Positions 1 to 11,600 of a stretch of 64,000 bases of DNA are shown here, piece after piece. The position numbers were made by a program, and so were the translations under genes. Origin of the DNA: Calendula officinalis (lineage: Eukaryota; Streptophyta; Magnoliopsida; Asterales; Asteraceae). The stretch is taken from contig OY970822.1 of assembly GCA_963853835.1 (NCBI GenBank), positions 15,067,501 through 15,131,500 on the forward strand. Direction: 5' to 3'. The notes below the pieces were generated by a model. The model had not been told where the DNA came from, made no database searches, and saw nothing but the letters and a program-made list of their open reading frames with translations. The stretch's first letter is position 1. Every line of letters begins with the position of its first letter.

Positions 1-222
1 ACCTTCTAGAAAGATACTTTTTTTTTTTCTTTTTGCCTTTTCACTCGATAGTGTAATACCAATTTTATCAGCATTTTTGTCCAGACTATACAGAAAACAA
101 ATCAAATAGCTTTCAGTACCCCTTAGAACAACAGTATTTGATGTTTTTTCCGTGCTAGCTTGAAGATGGTCTAATAATTGACATACAAACACGTTAATTG
201 ACATTAAAACTCGCAAGATATA

Positions 223-2819
223 TCATCTAAGAATTGGGACATAAGGAGCTGGACATGGAGATTGAGAAAGATCTGGTAATTGATTTATCAGATCGACAGT
301 TGCTTCCAAGCATTTGCTTAGTATCTTCTTCTCACATCTCACGAGCTGTGTAGCAACTCGTTTCTTGGGATCGACATCACATTCTGCTAACTGTATTGTA
401 TTCACCAAAACAGGATTTGTTAATTTTGAGTATTTTAAATATTGAAAAGGATGAATAATAATGTTATCTAAACTTGAGAAATTACCAAGGCTTCATCTTG
501 ACTAAGGGTAGTGGGGTACCCTGCCAGTCTTTCTCTAAAATAAGTAGCTAATTGTTCCAAAACTGCATGCTCCATACAAGGGCTTACCTGTAATTTCAAA
601 ATAAGAGTATAAATAGAGATACTGAAATTAAAATGTGAAACTGACAATACTTACAGGACATATGGGACCCTGAGAAGATATAACAGATTCCATCTCTAAA
701 GGATCTGAAACATAACCTAGTCTCATATATGGAAGCATGTCTATAACCGCTTCTCTTTCCTTGCCCACTTTAACCTACATTAACATCAAATATATATTAA
801 CACCCATTCACAACATAAATCATTGAGTAATGGTATTTAGGCCTACCATTTAGACCTACTCATAGGTCTACTCATTAGATAAAGGCACGTGTCAAAATTA
901 AGGGATAATATTAAGAGAGAGACTTAATGGAATACACATGTCATCCTATCAAGTGGGTAGACCTATGAGTAGGTCTAAATGGTAGTACTAAATATCATTT
1001 CTCTAATTCATTTAAAAGTGATAATAAGATTGACTTATGCCTGAAAAGTTTGTATGGTCAACTTCCCATTTCGTTGAGCAATTAATCTCTTGTCTTGATA
1101 CTGAGGATCCTCTGTATTCAATGCTGCCTGAAACCAAGAGGTAAGATTAAGTATAAGCAAATAGTAATGATTTTAACGAAATAAAGTTGATATTTCACCT
1201 CAACTGACAGACGGTCGTAAGAGTTATCGTCATCAACAAAACCATAATTGATAAGTAACTTTGAATTAGGCTGTGGCCCACACCTACAAAGATAAATTTG
1301 TAAAATAATGATTAAGAGTGCCCTTGCAGAATACATGTAGTATATATCTTCATAGCATATTAATTCTTAACAGTACACAACAAAATAAAATAAAATAATA
1401 ATTTGAAGATATGATACATACCATACTACAATAGATTGTCCAGCTATGTAAGGGCGATCAACAACCAATTGGACAGCTCCATCTACAGCAGTTAACATGG
1501 CTTTGCAGTTGCTCCTATAAGTCAGCAAAGGAGGTCCAAGAGGAACTAATGCAAACCTTCGTGCCAAACTCACATTCTGAATTTAAATTAAATAGATAAA
1601 TAAAATTACGAGAAATATGAATGGCAACTGAGTGTTTTATCAGACCTGCAGATGTACAACACATGATTGGACTGCAACAAAAGCTTGTTTAAATATCTCA
1701 AATGAAAAGGCCTCTGTAGGGATATCAAATGGATATTGCTGCTCATGGAAAAAGTAAACTCAGCCATGTGAAATCATTAAAATAAACACAAATTGTAGAA
1801 AAGAACACCTGAAATAAAGATCCAGCCATAAACCAAACAGTGTCAAGCTCGTTATACTCTTTTCTAATTCCTTCTGCTCTTTCAAGAACTTCAGCCTGAT
1901 ATATTTATATTATATTATGATAATAAAGCTACTATCTCCTTGTTTTTAATGAGTGTTTGTTTATAAACCTTAAAATTTAGAATAGGAATAAATACCTTAA
2001 TGGGACTTCCTGTCAGATAATCCAGTTCAGATTCAGACCACAGGAGTGGGGATTCCACAGATAGCTGTCCCCTACCACGTTGACGATCAAGTTCTTTTAT
2101 ATACGGGTACCAAACAGACTCTTTTCCTTGTTTCTTTTCATACATCAGATATAATGCAAGGCAAGCTAATTCTGACAGCTTATTTGTGGTTAACAGTTCA
2201 GCTGCAATCAAAATAAGGAATTAAGTCCTAGTCATAATAACCATCAATCGAACAGAAAATCAGAACTGCTTAGTTACCAATAGTCTCGTTCCCCAAAACT
2301 CTTTCAAGTGTTACAACCAAAGAATCCGGAACGGAAAATGCAGTATCACCTGCCTACAGTTGAATTAAAGATATTTTCAAACAAACCTAACTTCAAGTAA
2401 TTGAAATTAATCAGAATCAAGCGAAATGCATCAACCTGTAGATCTTCGCTTGCAGCAACGTAATGAATTGAAGGATGCCGTGAATCATACGCTTGCCTTT
2501 CTTTAAGAACAACTTTACACGGAGGTAAACCATTCTTATGCATCCAAGATTTCAAATCTTCTTCTTCCTCGAACTCCTTATCTTTCTTACTGGCAACCGT
2601 GGGAGAAGAAGACTTCCCAGAGACAAGTGTATCCGAGCTTGAAGCCAAACACATGTTCCGAGTCCCCCACCGGAACGAACGACGAGCATTGTGATTGTAA
2701 TCTCTCGAATTTGAAATTGACACTCTGGAAAGAACAGAAACAGGTCGATGACGATTTGAATTGTAAGTTGGATTGAAATCGAATATGCATTTGGTTTGTT
2801 GTAGATAAGCGACGTCCAT
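223..2819 (-). CDS. Rubisco LSMT-like SET-domain protein-lysine methyltransferase, probably chloroplastic
   Basis: Eleven exons on the minus strand: 2436-2819, 2278-2353, 1996-2201, 1809-1895, 1646-1738, 1422-1576, 1199-1283, 1041-1127, 655-774, 486-587, 223-390; 1563 nt, 520 aa. The product resembles the plant Rubisco/aldolase lysine methyltransferase-like family (I recall Arabidopsis At3g07670 as closest). The first ~90 residues are Ser/Arg-rich, like a chloroplast transit peptide. A split SET domain follows, with RRFALVPLGPPLL, RSNCKAMLTAVDG and LLINYGFVDDDN near its end. The C-terminal part (KVGKEREAV, LEQLATYFRERLAGYP, DLINQLPD) matches the Rubisco-substrate-binding domain. The family transfers methyl groups from S-adenosylmethionine to lysines of stromal proteins; the substrate of this subgroup is inference. 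Intron 8 (775-1040) starts with GC instead of GT and holds a foldback MITE. The start is the first ATG of the open exon. Confidence 0.9.
824..1006. mobile_element. Foldback MITE in intron 8 of the SET gene
   Basis: Two inverted arms of about 45 bp or more, at roughly 824-876 and 951-1006, share the core CTACCATTTAGACCTACTC with very few mismatches, separated by about 75 bp. The arms contain a further internal inverted repeat (GACCTA / TAGGTC). No coding capacity. The flanks have loosely similar AATCATT-like sequence, which could be a decayed target duplication of a MULE-type element, but superfamily is not certain. Confidence 0.7.
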
Positions 2820-3108
2820 GGTGAAGTTAGTCAGTCAGATGTGATTCGGAAAATGAAAATTAGGTTAGGGTTTATGAGGTTGCGGTTGATTGAGATTGAA
2901 GAATATGTAAGTGATTCTGGAAGGCGACTGATTGTGTGAAATTGCGAGTGACGATATTTTTGTTCAGTTGTGAGGAGGGGGATAAGGAGGGAATTCACGA
3001 TCAATCTGATTCTGGATTGGGGGTCACTTTACAGTTTTAGTCCCTCGATTTCTAAATGCTGCATAAAACCTTTTACGTGTTTAAGACTTTAAGGGTATAC
3101 AAACCAGA
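2820..3108. other. 5' flank of the SET gene
   Basis: About 290 bp upstream of the minus-strand SET gene. It should hold its 5' UTR and core promoter. I see no clear TATA box and no other gene. Confidence 0.4.
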
Positions 3109-3806
3109 GCCGTTTGGTTCGTTGGAATTTGATGGAATCCGATCGAATTGGAACAATTTCATCACATTTCAGTGTTTGGTTCAAAAAAATGGATGGAATT
3201 GGATTCCTAAATTATAGAAACATACCACCAAATAAAGTAATGTCAATTCCATCCAAATACTGATGGAATTAAATTCAAGGTTGGATGAAATGTTCTTTTA
3301 CATTTATAACCTTTATACCCACCACCATCATCCATCACCACCACCGCCACTAACCACCAACATCGCCACCGCCACAACCACCCACCACCACCATTACTAC
3401 CCGCCGCCGCCACCTACCGCCACCCACCACCACCACCGCCACCCACCTCCGCCACCACCACCCAACGCCTCCACTACCACCCACCGCGACCACCATCACC
3501 CACCGCCACCAACCTCTCCCGCCACCAACCGCCACCCGCCGCCGCCACCACCACCCGCCACTACCACCCATACCTCCATCGCCACCATCACTGCCGCCAC
3601 CCCAACCACCCACCACCACTACCAACCAACCACTACCAGCAATAAGGGTAAATTCGTCATTTTAGATAATTCAAATTCATGTCAACCAAACAGAATATTG
3701 AATTGGATTTCAGTTCTCTTTCATGCCAACCAAACAGAGTATGGAATTGGATACCAATTTCTTCCTAGATTCCAATTTCATCAGAAACATTCTGCGAACC
3801 AGATTA
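3109..3806. repeat. Inverted-repeat element enclosing a CCACCA/CCGCCA minisatellite
   Basis: Degenerate inverted ends: GTTTGGTTCGTTGGAATTTG near 3117, and at 3770-3806 the reverse complement of a similar string (TGGTTCGCAGAATG, GATGAAATTGGAATC). Secondary copies of GGAATTGGAT lie inside both arms. Between them (about 3313-3640) is a pyrimidine-rich C/A minisatellite built from CCACCA and CCGCCA, which yields a spurious His/Pro/Thr ORF on the plus strand and a Gly/Val ORF on the minus strand. Looks like a non-autonomous DNA element whose centre expanded. Confidence 0.5.
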
Positions 3807-4415
3807 GAGATGAAACACTTTGTTTAAATCTTGTATTAAAATTATTAATATTTAGATTAATTTCTTCAAACATGATTTACATCGAGGATCAAGACAAACA
3901 AGCGAAAAGTTGTATCGCTAGTTCTTTTTGGATTTACATTGAGGATCAAGACAAACAAACCAAGCTCAAAATCTTGCAAGACGAAAAGTCAAAAAATGTA
4001 AGCTCGAAATATTGTGAAAGTTTGCCTACTGTGGTCGTATATTGACAGTAAAGAGACAATACTTAATTACTTATGCATTGATGCTCAATTGTGCAAATAA
4101 TAAATGAAAATTATTAATTGTTTTTGTTAAGTGTGGTACATTCATAAGTGCAAAAATCTAATGCAAGTATTCATTAGCTTTGTTAAATTGGATACACGCA
4201 TACAGTAAAACTGAATAACCAACAAACCATCTTGATTATGATACATCATTCACTCGTCAAAAGTTATAAAATAGTTTGAATAATATTAATACAACATACA
4301 AAAGTTTTTTTATTTAATACCAAGAAACAAAAAAGAAGCTAGTAATTATAATATATCATGAAACAGATAACGCTTTGGGTCGAATAATCAAAGTTTAGTG
4401 TGAAAGTAGAGATAT
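3807..4415. other. Intergenic, 3' flank of the uL13m gene
   Basis: AT-rich. One direct repeat of about 26 bp (ATTTACATYGAGGATCAAGA core) occurs at about 3886 and 3940. No gene seen; the part next to 4415 should be the 3' UTR of the uL13m gene. Confidence 0.4.
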
Positions 4416-5804
4416 TCAAGCAGTCAATTGTGAGGCATCATCTCTCTTTTTACCTTTACTAATCTTAATCCCACCTTCTTGCTGTTGTTCAGCCTTCTTT
4501 TGTGCTCTAACCATGGCTCGTTTTGCACGTGGTCTCATTTCACGAACTTGTCTAGGTGGCATCACAAATGGTTCAAGAGCCTTGTCACCAAACGGGTGCT
4601 CATTGCCTGAAAATATTCTCAGCTTACGGTCTCTATCCTGTAAAGATCAATAAACTCTTTATTTGATTAATACATTATTTATTGACAGCTTTTTTATGCA
4701 CTTACATCACGCAGTTTATTTCTTGGGAGCATGCGAAGAACAGCTTTCCGAATGACTTCTGTAGGATCTTTTGCCATTTGGTCCTTCAAACTCCTTTCCT
4801 TAAGGTGACCAATGTACCTGTAAACCGATTTTCAGATAAACATGACATAGTCATGGATTAACAAGTGACAATTCACTAACAGTGATTATAAACATGGTAT
4901 TTTACCCAGTGTGCCATCGATAAAATTTGTCAGTAAGTTTTCTCCCAGTGACACAGATATCTTTAGCATTAAGCACAATACACATATCCCCATCATCACG
5001 ATTAGGGGTATATGTAGGCTTATCTTTGCCTTGAACCACTGTTGATATTTGTGATGCTAATCTCCCTAACACCTGCAATCAATTCAGTAATATTACTTGC
5101 CCTAATTTCTTGTTTGTTAGTTAGTTTGACGCATGGTACCTGGCCTTTGGCATCAAAGACTCTCCATCTTAGTCCATCTAAATTGATACGTCTTATACCA
5201 GCAACTGCTTTCTGCAACAACATCAACAACAAAAAAAAAAAACTTCAGTTTATAATTTTGTTTTTTTAACAAAAAATCAGTAGTTTTGAGCTGCCTATGA
5301 AGATTTGTGATGAATCATGCATAATTAATATTAATACCTTTCCTTTCAAACAGCTAATCTGAAGCAAACTGTCTTATGGTTCTAACTTCTAAATTTACAG
5401 AATCAGCTCAGAAATTGATTTTGATTTTGATACTAAACAAATTGATTTCTTGATTACTTGATTTTGGTACTCTGTGCATTGACGGTAATAAATCACCTAT
5501 TTCTGACGTCTTTCAGAGCAAAGAATTAACTTTGATTGATTACCAAGGATTGTGTACATATGCAAGATAATTAATTATATAGACAGATGAATCACAAACT
5601 CAGGCAATAGAAATTCGATTTTGACATACTATTAAAAATTACATTACCTAAAACAGTCGGCGTAAGCCGTACTTTCATGAACTCGCAATAAATAACCGAA
5701 CATGTTGCATTTCAGAAGCAGATGATATCTAAATTACAGTATTTGATGGGGAAATGAGAGAATACCTTGAGGTTGCCATTGAAAGACTGAGCTGCGACCG
5801 ACAT
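4416..5804 (-). CDS. RPL13: Ribosomal protein uL13, mitochondrial (L13 family)
   Basis: Five exons on the minus strand: 5766-5804, 5140-5211, 4906-5072, 4706-4817, 4416-4637; 612 nt, 203 aa. The L13 core is unmistakable: [19 protein letters not shown], the nucleotide-fold stretch with CIVLNAKDI and [18 protein letters not shown], then [14 protein letters not shown] and [11 protein letters not shown]. It is longer than bacterial L13 (about 142 aa) because of a short N-terminal and a basic, Lys/Arg-rich C-terminal extension, as in the plant mitochondrial form (Arabidopsis At3g01790 type). It binds the large-subunit rRNA. There is no obvious long cleavable presequence, as in that family. The start is the only ATG before the first conserved exon, and exon 1 codes just 13 residues. 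Confidence 0.92.
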
Positions 5805-6717
5805 TTCTAATACAAAATCGGATCAACGTTGAAACCAAATCAAGAACAATCAGATAATTCAATTATTGCCGAACCCCTAAACCCTAGAGTTTCGAGTGGC
5901 GCTTGGATCAGTTGCGTCGTACAGTCGAATTTGGTGCCTGAATCGTTATGCTACCATTACCGCCTTACCGGTCGAGAGTCGAGACCTTTGGAAAAGAGGT
6001 TTGGGTTTTGCTGATTGTAAATGGGCTAGCCCAATCTAATTAGCCCGAGAATGCAACGTGGATATAAATTTTAATTTAGAGCACTGACCAGTGACCACCC
6101 AAAATACCGAATAATTATTACATTTTAAGTGTTTGATTAGAAGAGGGGATTAGTAAAATTAAATTCTTAAATGTCAAAAATGAGAAGACTACGTATTTTA
6201 TATATTAGTAGAAATAATAATAATAATAGAGCATACATCTATCTAAAGAATTAAAAAGCTAGTTAATGAAGTTTTCAAATTTATTGAAAATGACAACTTA
6301 AACTTACAGTGTTCATTTGATTGAATCAGTTTTATACGAACCGCATAGGTGAAACCATCTTTTATGCATGTGAGCGTAATATCGTGCAAGGTAGATTTTA
6401 CTAGTTCTATACTAAAACAGATAGATGAAAAGAACATCAATTTTGCATTCTCTGAAAGTGTGAAAGATTAGTTAAGCCTAAAAAGACCAAATGTCTATAA
6501 AATAACTAAGACCGGATACCCTACTGCAAATAGATCACGATTTCGCAATAAGTTAACTAACAAACTACAACTCCAAGTTCATAAGAAAACTAAAACTAAC
6601 AGAAAAAAACCACCTAAATAAATTTAAAATCAACGGATCAACTGCGACTACAACTACTTCTGATTTAGCTTTTTGTACAAACAACACCATAACATTAAGT
6701 TGCTGTAGAATCTCATT
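5805..6717. other. Intergenic between the uL13m and kleisin genes
   Basis: The first about 200 bp are moderately GC-rich and are the likely promoter and 5' UTR of the uL13m gene. The rest, toward 6717, is AT-rich and should include the 3' UTR of the kleisin gene. No other gene is seen; short ORFs here have no recognisable motifs. Confidence 0.4.
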
Positions 6718-6847
6718 TCAATAGCTCGGTTTTAAAACTTTCCCCAGCTTTTTAGTTTGCATCACACAAATCTCATCATAAGGCTTTTCTTGTTTCACAT
6801 CAATGTATCCTCCTGTTTTTAAAACCTGCATAATTTTTTTATATACA

Positions 6848-6933
<86 letters not shown>

Positions 6934-9900
6934 CATAATAATAATAATAATAATAATAACAAAATTACCAGTATATGATAGAAAAACATCGCACTTTCTT
7001 TCTTGGTTTTCTGTTTCAACATCCGAGACAAATTTACAGGTTTGTCTTCACCTTTTCCTTTTCTGTTTACAAAGTTATCATGCAAGAAACACGCAACATT
7101 TCTGTATAACACAAAGGCAACATCTTATCTTATACTTTTTATAAGAGGGATTTTATTCTATATAACGAAATTATCCAACTTACTTTGTTACAGCTGACCA
7201 TTTTTCTCCTAACGAACTTGGTCCCTGAATTTTGGTTTAAAAACAACATTAAACTATAAGAATATTGCTCAATCTTGAATTATATTTGCAACGGGTCAAA
7301 TAAAAAAACATCTAAAAAGAGAAGTAATAGATTAATTACCTCTTCCATTTGAACATCATTCAAATCAAAATCCCTAATCGGAAACCGCTCTGTTTCTGAT
7401 GAACTTGCGGGTCCCACTTGGTTAACCCTAGATGTCTCATGAACCTCATTAAATCTTAACCCTATTGTTGCTTGTGTTACTGGTGTTGATGGAGCCATTA
7501 TTTCAGCTTCTCTTTCCTCGGAAAATTTATCCATATTTAACGGTTGTAATTCATTAATTATCTGATTTTCTTCAACCGTCTCTTTAACTTCTTCTAGTAT
7601 CATTTCCTTTAAGGAAATAACAGGTTTAAGATCTGACGAAAAACCTGCAATGACTGAAGGAGGGCCAAAAATTACTAAATATGATGTATTAAATTTACTA
7701 GACAAATAATAATGATTATTGAATAATTTCAATTACTTGGAATTATAGGCTCCAAGAAATAATCAAAAGACCGTCTTTCCTTCCAAGCAAGAAGAGCAGT
7801 TGGAGCTTTCCTTCTTTTGCATATTAGATCACTTGCATCTTCAACCCAATCTTTATATATCCTGCCAAATTATGTATAACAAAATTAGGGTTTTTAAGAT
7901 GTGTTTATGACATATTCAGGTTTGAATCAGGGTATGTACTATAGTAACAAATTATTTATTATTTATTTATATTTACATACAAAAGAAAAGGATGACATCA
8001 CTCACTCTTTAGGAACCTTAATCATTTCTTCAAAAACACATTTACGTTTCCGTGGGGCCCGAACTTCATTTTTGGGAGCTGGGGTACGAACAGCTACTAA
8101 ATCCGATTTACTAACACCTGCTTTCAATAACCCGTTCACAAACAGAAATTCCAAAAATGGAAAATAACTTAATCTGATTAAAAATTTAAAACTCAGATAT
8201 TACCTGAAACAACAGGAGCTTTTGATTGAGGTGTTACATCAACTGTAACTGATAATTGAGGCTTTTCGGGACTAGGTTTAAGAATTATGTTATCAACTGA
8301 TGTCATTTCTGAAACAGTTGTTTGACCAGTTGTACACTCTTCGTCAGGCTGCTTATCTGGATTTTGTCTATCCTCAAATATAATAGCTGGAGGATTTATA
8401 TTATGATTATCACATTCTGGTTCTGGTTGAATAAACGGTATTATAGTTAGATCTATTTCTTCATCAGTTTCATCAAGCTCCATTGGATCCAAACAATCAT
8501 CTAAGGAAAATCTATGACGAAATTTCTCTAGACTTTTTTCTGAATTACTTGTGTTAATGCTGCAATGGTAAAAAAAAAGAAGAGTAAATCAGTGTGTAAA
8601 TATATAAAATATATTGATATAAATTATTAATTATGTACTTTGTATTCATTGCAGAAGTAGAAGTGGACGCATGGTCTGATGAAAAACAAGCATAAACATC
8701 TCCATGGTCCTGAAAAATCAAAATACAATATTTTAACTTCAATATATCAAAAAAATTATTTACCAAATAATTTGTATGTAAATTATAAACATAACTTTTA
8801 TGTACCTTTCCAAATATGTGATCCTGTGTTCGGTCATTTTCCCATGTATCTATTGTATAAAAAATAAGCATGCCGTTAGGTTAAATGATCTTGTAGATTA
8901 CATAATTAAAAGGTATAAGCATAAAAGCTTACCATTAAGGACAAGCTCCAAATGTGGTTTCACATGGTCACTGCAATATCAGAGAAACAAATACAAGATT
9001 ATTGTTATAAAGTGACAAAAAGGTAAAACAACTAACAAGATTGACCAAATTATATGATATATATGTACATATATATGTTTATACTTTATAGACTTGTGCC
9101 CGGATGAAATCAAGCAAGTTTCGTGAAATCAAAGACTTCATAACACGTTTTAGACATTTAAAAACCTTTTTTTTTTGCAAGCATTAGTTTTTCATTACTA
9201 GATAACTATTTTAAAGAACAAAAAAAAACATCTCTTAAGTAGCAAGACCTTCACGGTGTAAGTAACCAAAAGTTTATTGTGAAGGTTTTGGAGCTGCACA
9301 TTCACCAACAAAAATCTGACTTAATTAATTTCTTTTTAAGATATCAACTTTCACATCACCTATTATTCACCTTTTATTTGTTAAAAACTACTGATTGCAA
9401 AAAGAAGGTTATTCTTAAGGTCTAAAACGTGTTGTGAATATATGATTTTGCTGATTTTAAGAAACCGGTTGATTTCAAAAAAAAAAAATATATGTGTGTG
9501 TAACTCACTCGCTGTTATCATCTTCCACAATTTCCAGATCAAATGCATCTAATTCGAAATTTGCTGGCATGCTGATTGAACAAAATTGTGCATGCATAGA
9601 TTGCACAAAAGTATTACATTTACTTTTACTAGAAGATCCTGATTCAGATTCAGGCACGTTTACAACATTTGGTTTGGATTTATGACTTGATTCTGGTAAA
9701 CACATACCCCCAACATTAATACTAACTTTTTTTCTCCCTTCAGAATAATATTTCATTTCATTCAGGCTTTTGTTGGAATCGATAAGCAGATAATCAACTT
9801 TTTTTGAGTAAATTCTCGTCACTCCTAGTAGAAGAAACCCTAATATTCTATACGTTACAACAGGAACTTGCTCTACCAATATTTTATCTGAATCAAACAC

Positions 9901-10752
9901 AACACAAAAGAACAAGTATGTCAGAAATATTAATCAAAAGAGAATAAATTTTAAGAAAAAAAAAATACACCTTAATTTTGTTCTAATGGAACAATTCATA
10001 ACACCATTCATTACTAATTATATACTTTATATATACATTCAAAGTCAGCAAACCCTAAATTTGTGCAGTGACAGCATATAATCATTTTCCCCTTTTCATC
10101 TAATGTGTGCTACTTGTGAGAAATTTATTATATGTGATGTTGACTTGCTGACTTTGAATGCAAACAACAGGAGCCCACATAATTTGTACTATTACTAAAA
10201 ATGTATGTCCATCTCCCTAATCGGAAAAAAAAACCCTAGCTTTCAAATATACACAAATATTAAACAAAAAGAGAGAGAGATTAAATTAATCACATTTTCC
10301 AGATTCTTCAAAAAATTGTATGCATATTAAACTATTTATCAAACGCAAACAATCATATGACATCATCCTTGAGATGTTCACAATCATCCTCAACTTACCG
10401 TCCTACCCTGGGGATGAACAACATTTACCGACCGTTAATCATGAACGAACCAAAAATCAATAGTAAAACAAATGAGCACCGATTTGGTTCTGAGAAACAA
10501 GAAAGCAACTCCAATTGAATATCTACACAGTTTTCGTTTACTACAAGTCCTTCAAGTTCAAAGAAAGAAAAAATGAACGCAGAAGAAAAGTTAAACCGAA
10601 AGAAAAAAAAAAAACTAACCAACAGAAGAAATGATGTTCGTCTGTTCAACAAGTTCTTTCCTGATACGTTTGGGAAAGTGCGCAGCCACCCAAACAGGCT
10701 CCAAATCGCCATTTTTCTTCCCCATTAACAAGTGTCTGTAAATCGTCCCCAT
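6718..10752 (-). CDS. SYN2: Cohesin kleisin subunit, Rad21/Scc1 family (SYN2/RAD21.1-like)
   Basis: Twelve exons on the minus strand: 10620-10752, 9509-9887, 8933-8970, 8806-8849, 8639-8709, 8204-8559, 8006-8117, 7737-7861, 7340-7644, 7184-7224, 6969-7101, 6718-6825; 1845 nt, 614 aa. The N-terminal kleisin domain (WVAAHFPKRIRK, then YRILGFLLLGVTRIYSKKVD) binds the SMC3 side of the cohesin ring. LDAFDLEIVED follows, as in Arabidopsis SYN2. The acidic, variable middle contains RKRKCVFEEMI; the C-terminal winged helix (KKESAMFFYHILVLKTGGYIDVKQ region) binds the SMC1 head. The family holds sister chromatids together and acts in DNA repair. The start at 10752 is chosen because family proteins begin here; the frame is open upstream to another Met at 10842. 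Oddities: the usual MFYS start is replaced by MGTIYRHLL, and intron 11 is mostly an AAT microsatellite. Confidence 0.88.
6853..6958. repeat. (AAT)n microsatellite in intron 11 of the kleisin gene
   Basis: About 35 nearly perfect AAT units with a single interruption (AATCAT). It fills most of the 143-bp last intron and explains poly-isoleucine ORFs on both strands. Confidence 0.97.
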
Positions 10753-11395
10753 TTTAGACTTCTTAATCAGACCCCTATCATATGCGTATCTGTAGAGGAA
10801 TTTATGGTTTAAATTCTCTGTGCGTGTGTGTGAAATTTGCAATGGTGTGTGTTTCTCTGCAACGGTAAGAAGAGGGTGTGAGGTTTGGAAGTGGAGGGGG
10901 AGAAGAAAACGGTAGAGGTTTTCTGTGAGTGTCTCAGAGAGGAGTCACAGACAAGTTTCTCAATTTAAGAAAAGAAAATAATAATTTAAATCAACCGTTT
11001 TAATCTCTCATAAATTTTGATTATTATTTGTGATTATCTCATTCTCTTATCTATCAAGATAACATTTATTATCTATTAATCCTTTTTTCTGGATTATTAT
11101 TGATTTTAATATGAATGAAGATAAATGGAAACAAAATAGAAATGTATATGATTTTTTACAATTCAATTCTAATCAGATACAACAAAATGAAAAGTATTAA
11201 TGTTGTCATAATGCACTACAGTACGAAAAATTTGTAAAATGTTTCAACCAAGGAGTTGTGATTTATGATGGTTTTATATAGATATGGATTATTTTTATAG
11301 AATAATATAATTATAGCATTATATTTAATATAAAAAATATAAATAAAAAGATCATGAACAATTGATAAATGATAATATTTTCTATGATAAATGTT
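10753..11395. other. 5' flank of the kleisin gene
   Basis: The stretch to about 10965, with CT/GA-rich tracts, is the likely 5' UTR and promoter of the minus-strand kleisin gene. The remainder is AT-rich with no gene seen. Confidence 0.4.
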
Positions 11396-11600
11396 ATTAG
11401 AGCATGCGGTGCAATCACGAAACACCTCCCTCGCCATCTCCACTTTGCAGAGGTGGGATTCACGCCGGCTTGCTCCTCCCTCGCCACCACACCACTCGTT
11501 GAGTGAGTGAGGGTGTGCGTCGAACTTTTGGCGAGGCCGGCGAAGAGAGAGAGTGTGTTTGGGGTGTTTTAAGTACAATACCGGATTCAACAAATGTGAC
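11396..11600. repeat. GC-rich island, possible decayed MITE
   Basis: A sharply GC-rich patch in AT-rich DNA. The left end (GCGGTGCAATCACGAAACACC) and the reverse complement of the right end (CCGGTATTGTACTTAAAACACC) are loosely similar, which suggests weak terminal inverted repeats. No clean target duplication found. Not coding by any recognised motif. Confidence 0.35.

Noticed and set aside
1..222. Possible further exon downstream of the SET gene
   Set aside because: The C-terminal exon ends with a stop at 223-225 and matches family length; the rest is AT-rich 3' UTR or spacer.
3263..4045. 260-aa His/Pro/Thr-rich ORF on the plus strand
   Set aside because: Produced by the CCACCA/CCGCCA minisatellite; composition is pure repeat and the downstream part has no homology.
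6718..7144. ORFs with long isoleucine runs on both strands
   Set aside because: Translations of the (AAT)n microsatellite in a kleisin intron; only the minus-strand C-terminal exon 6718-6825 is real.
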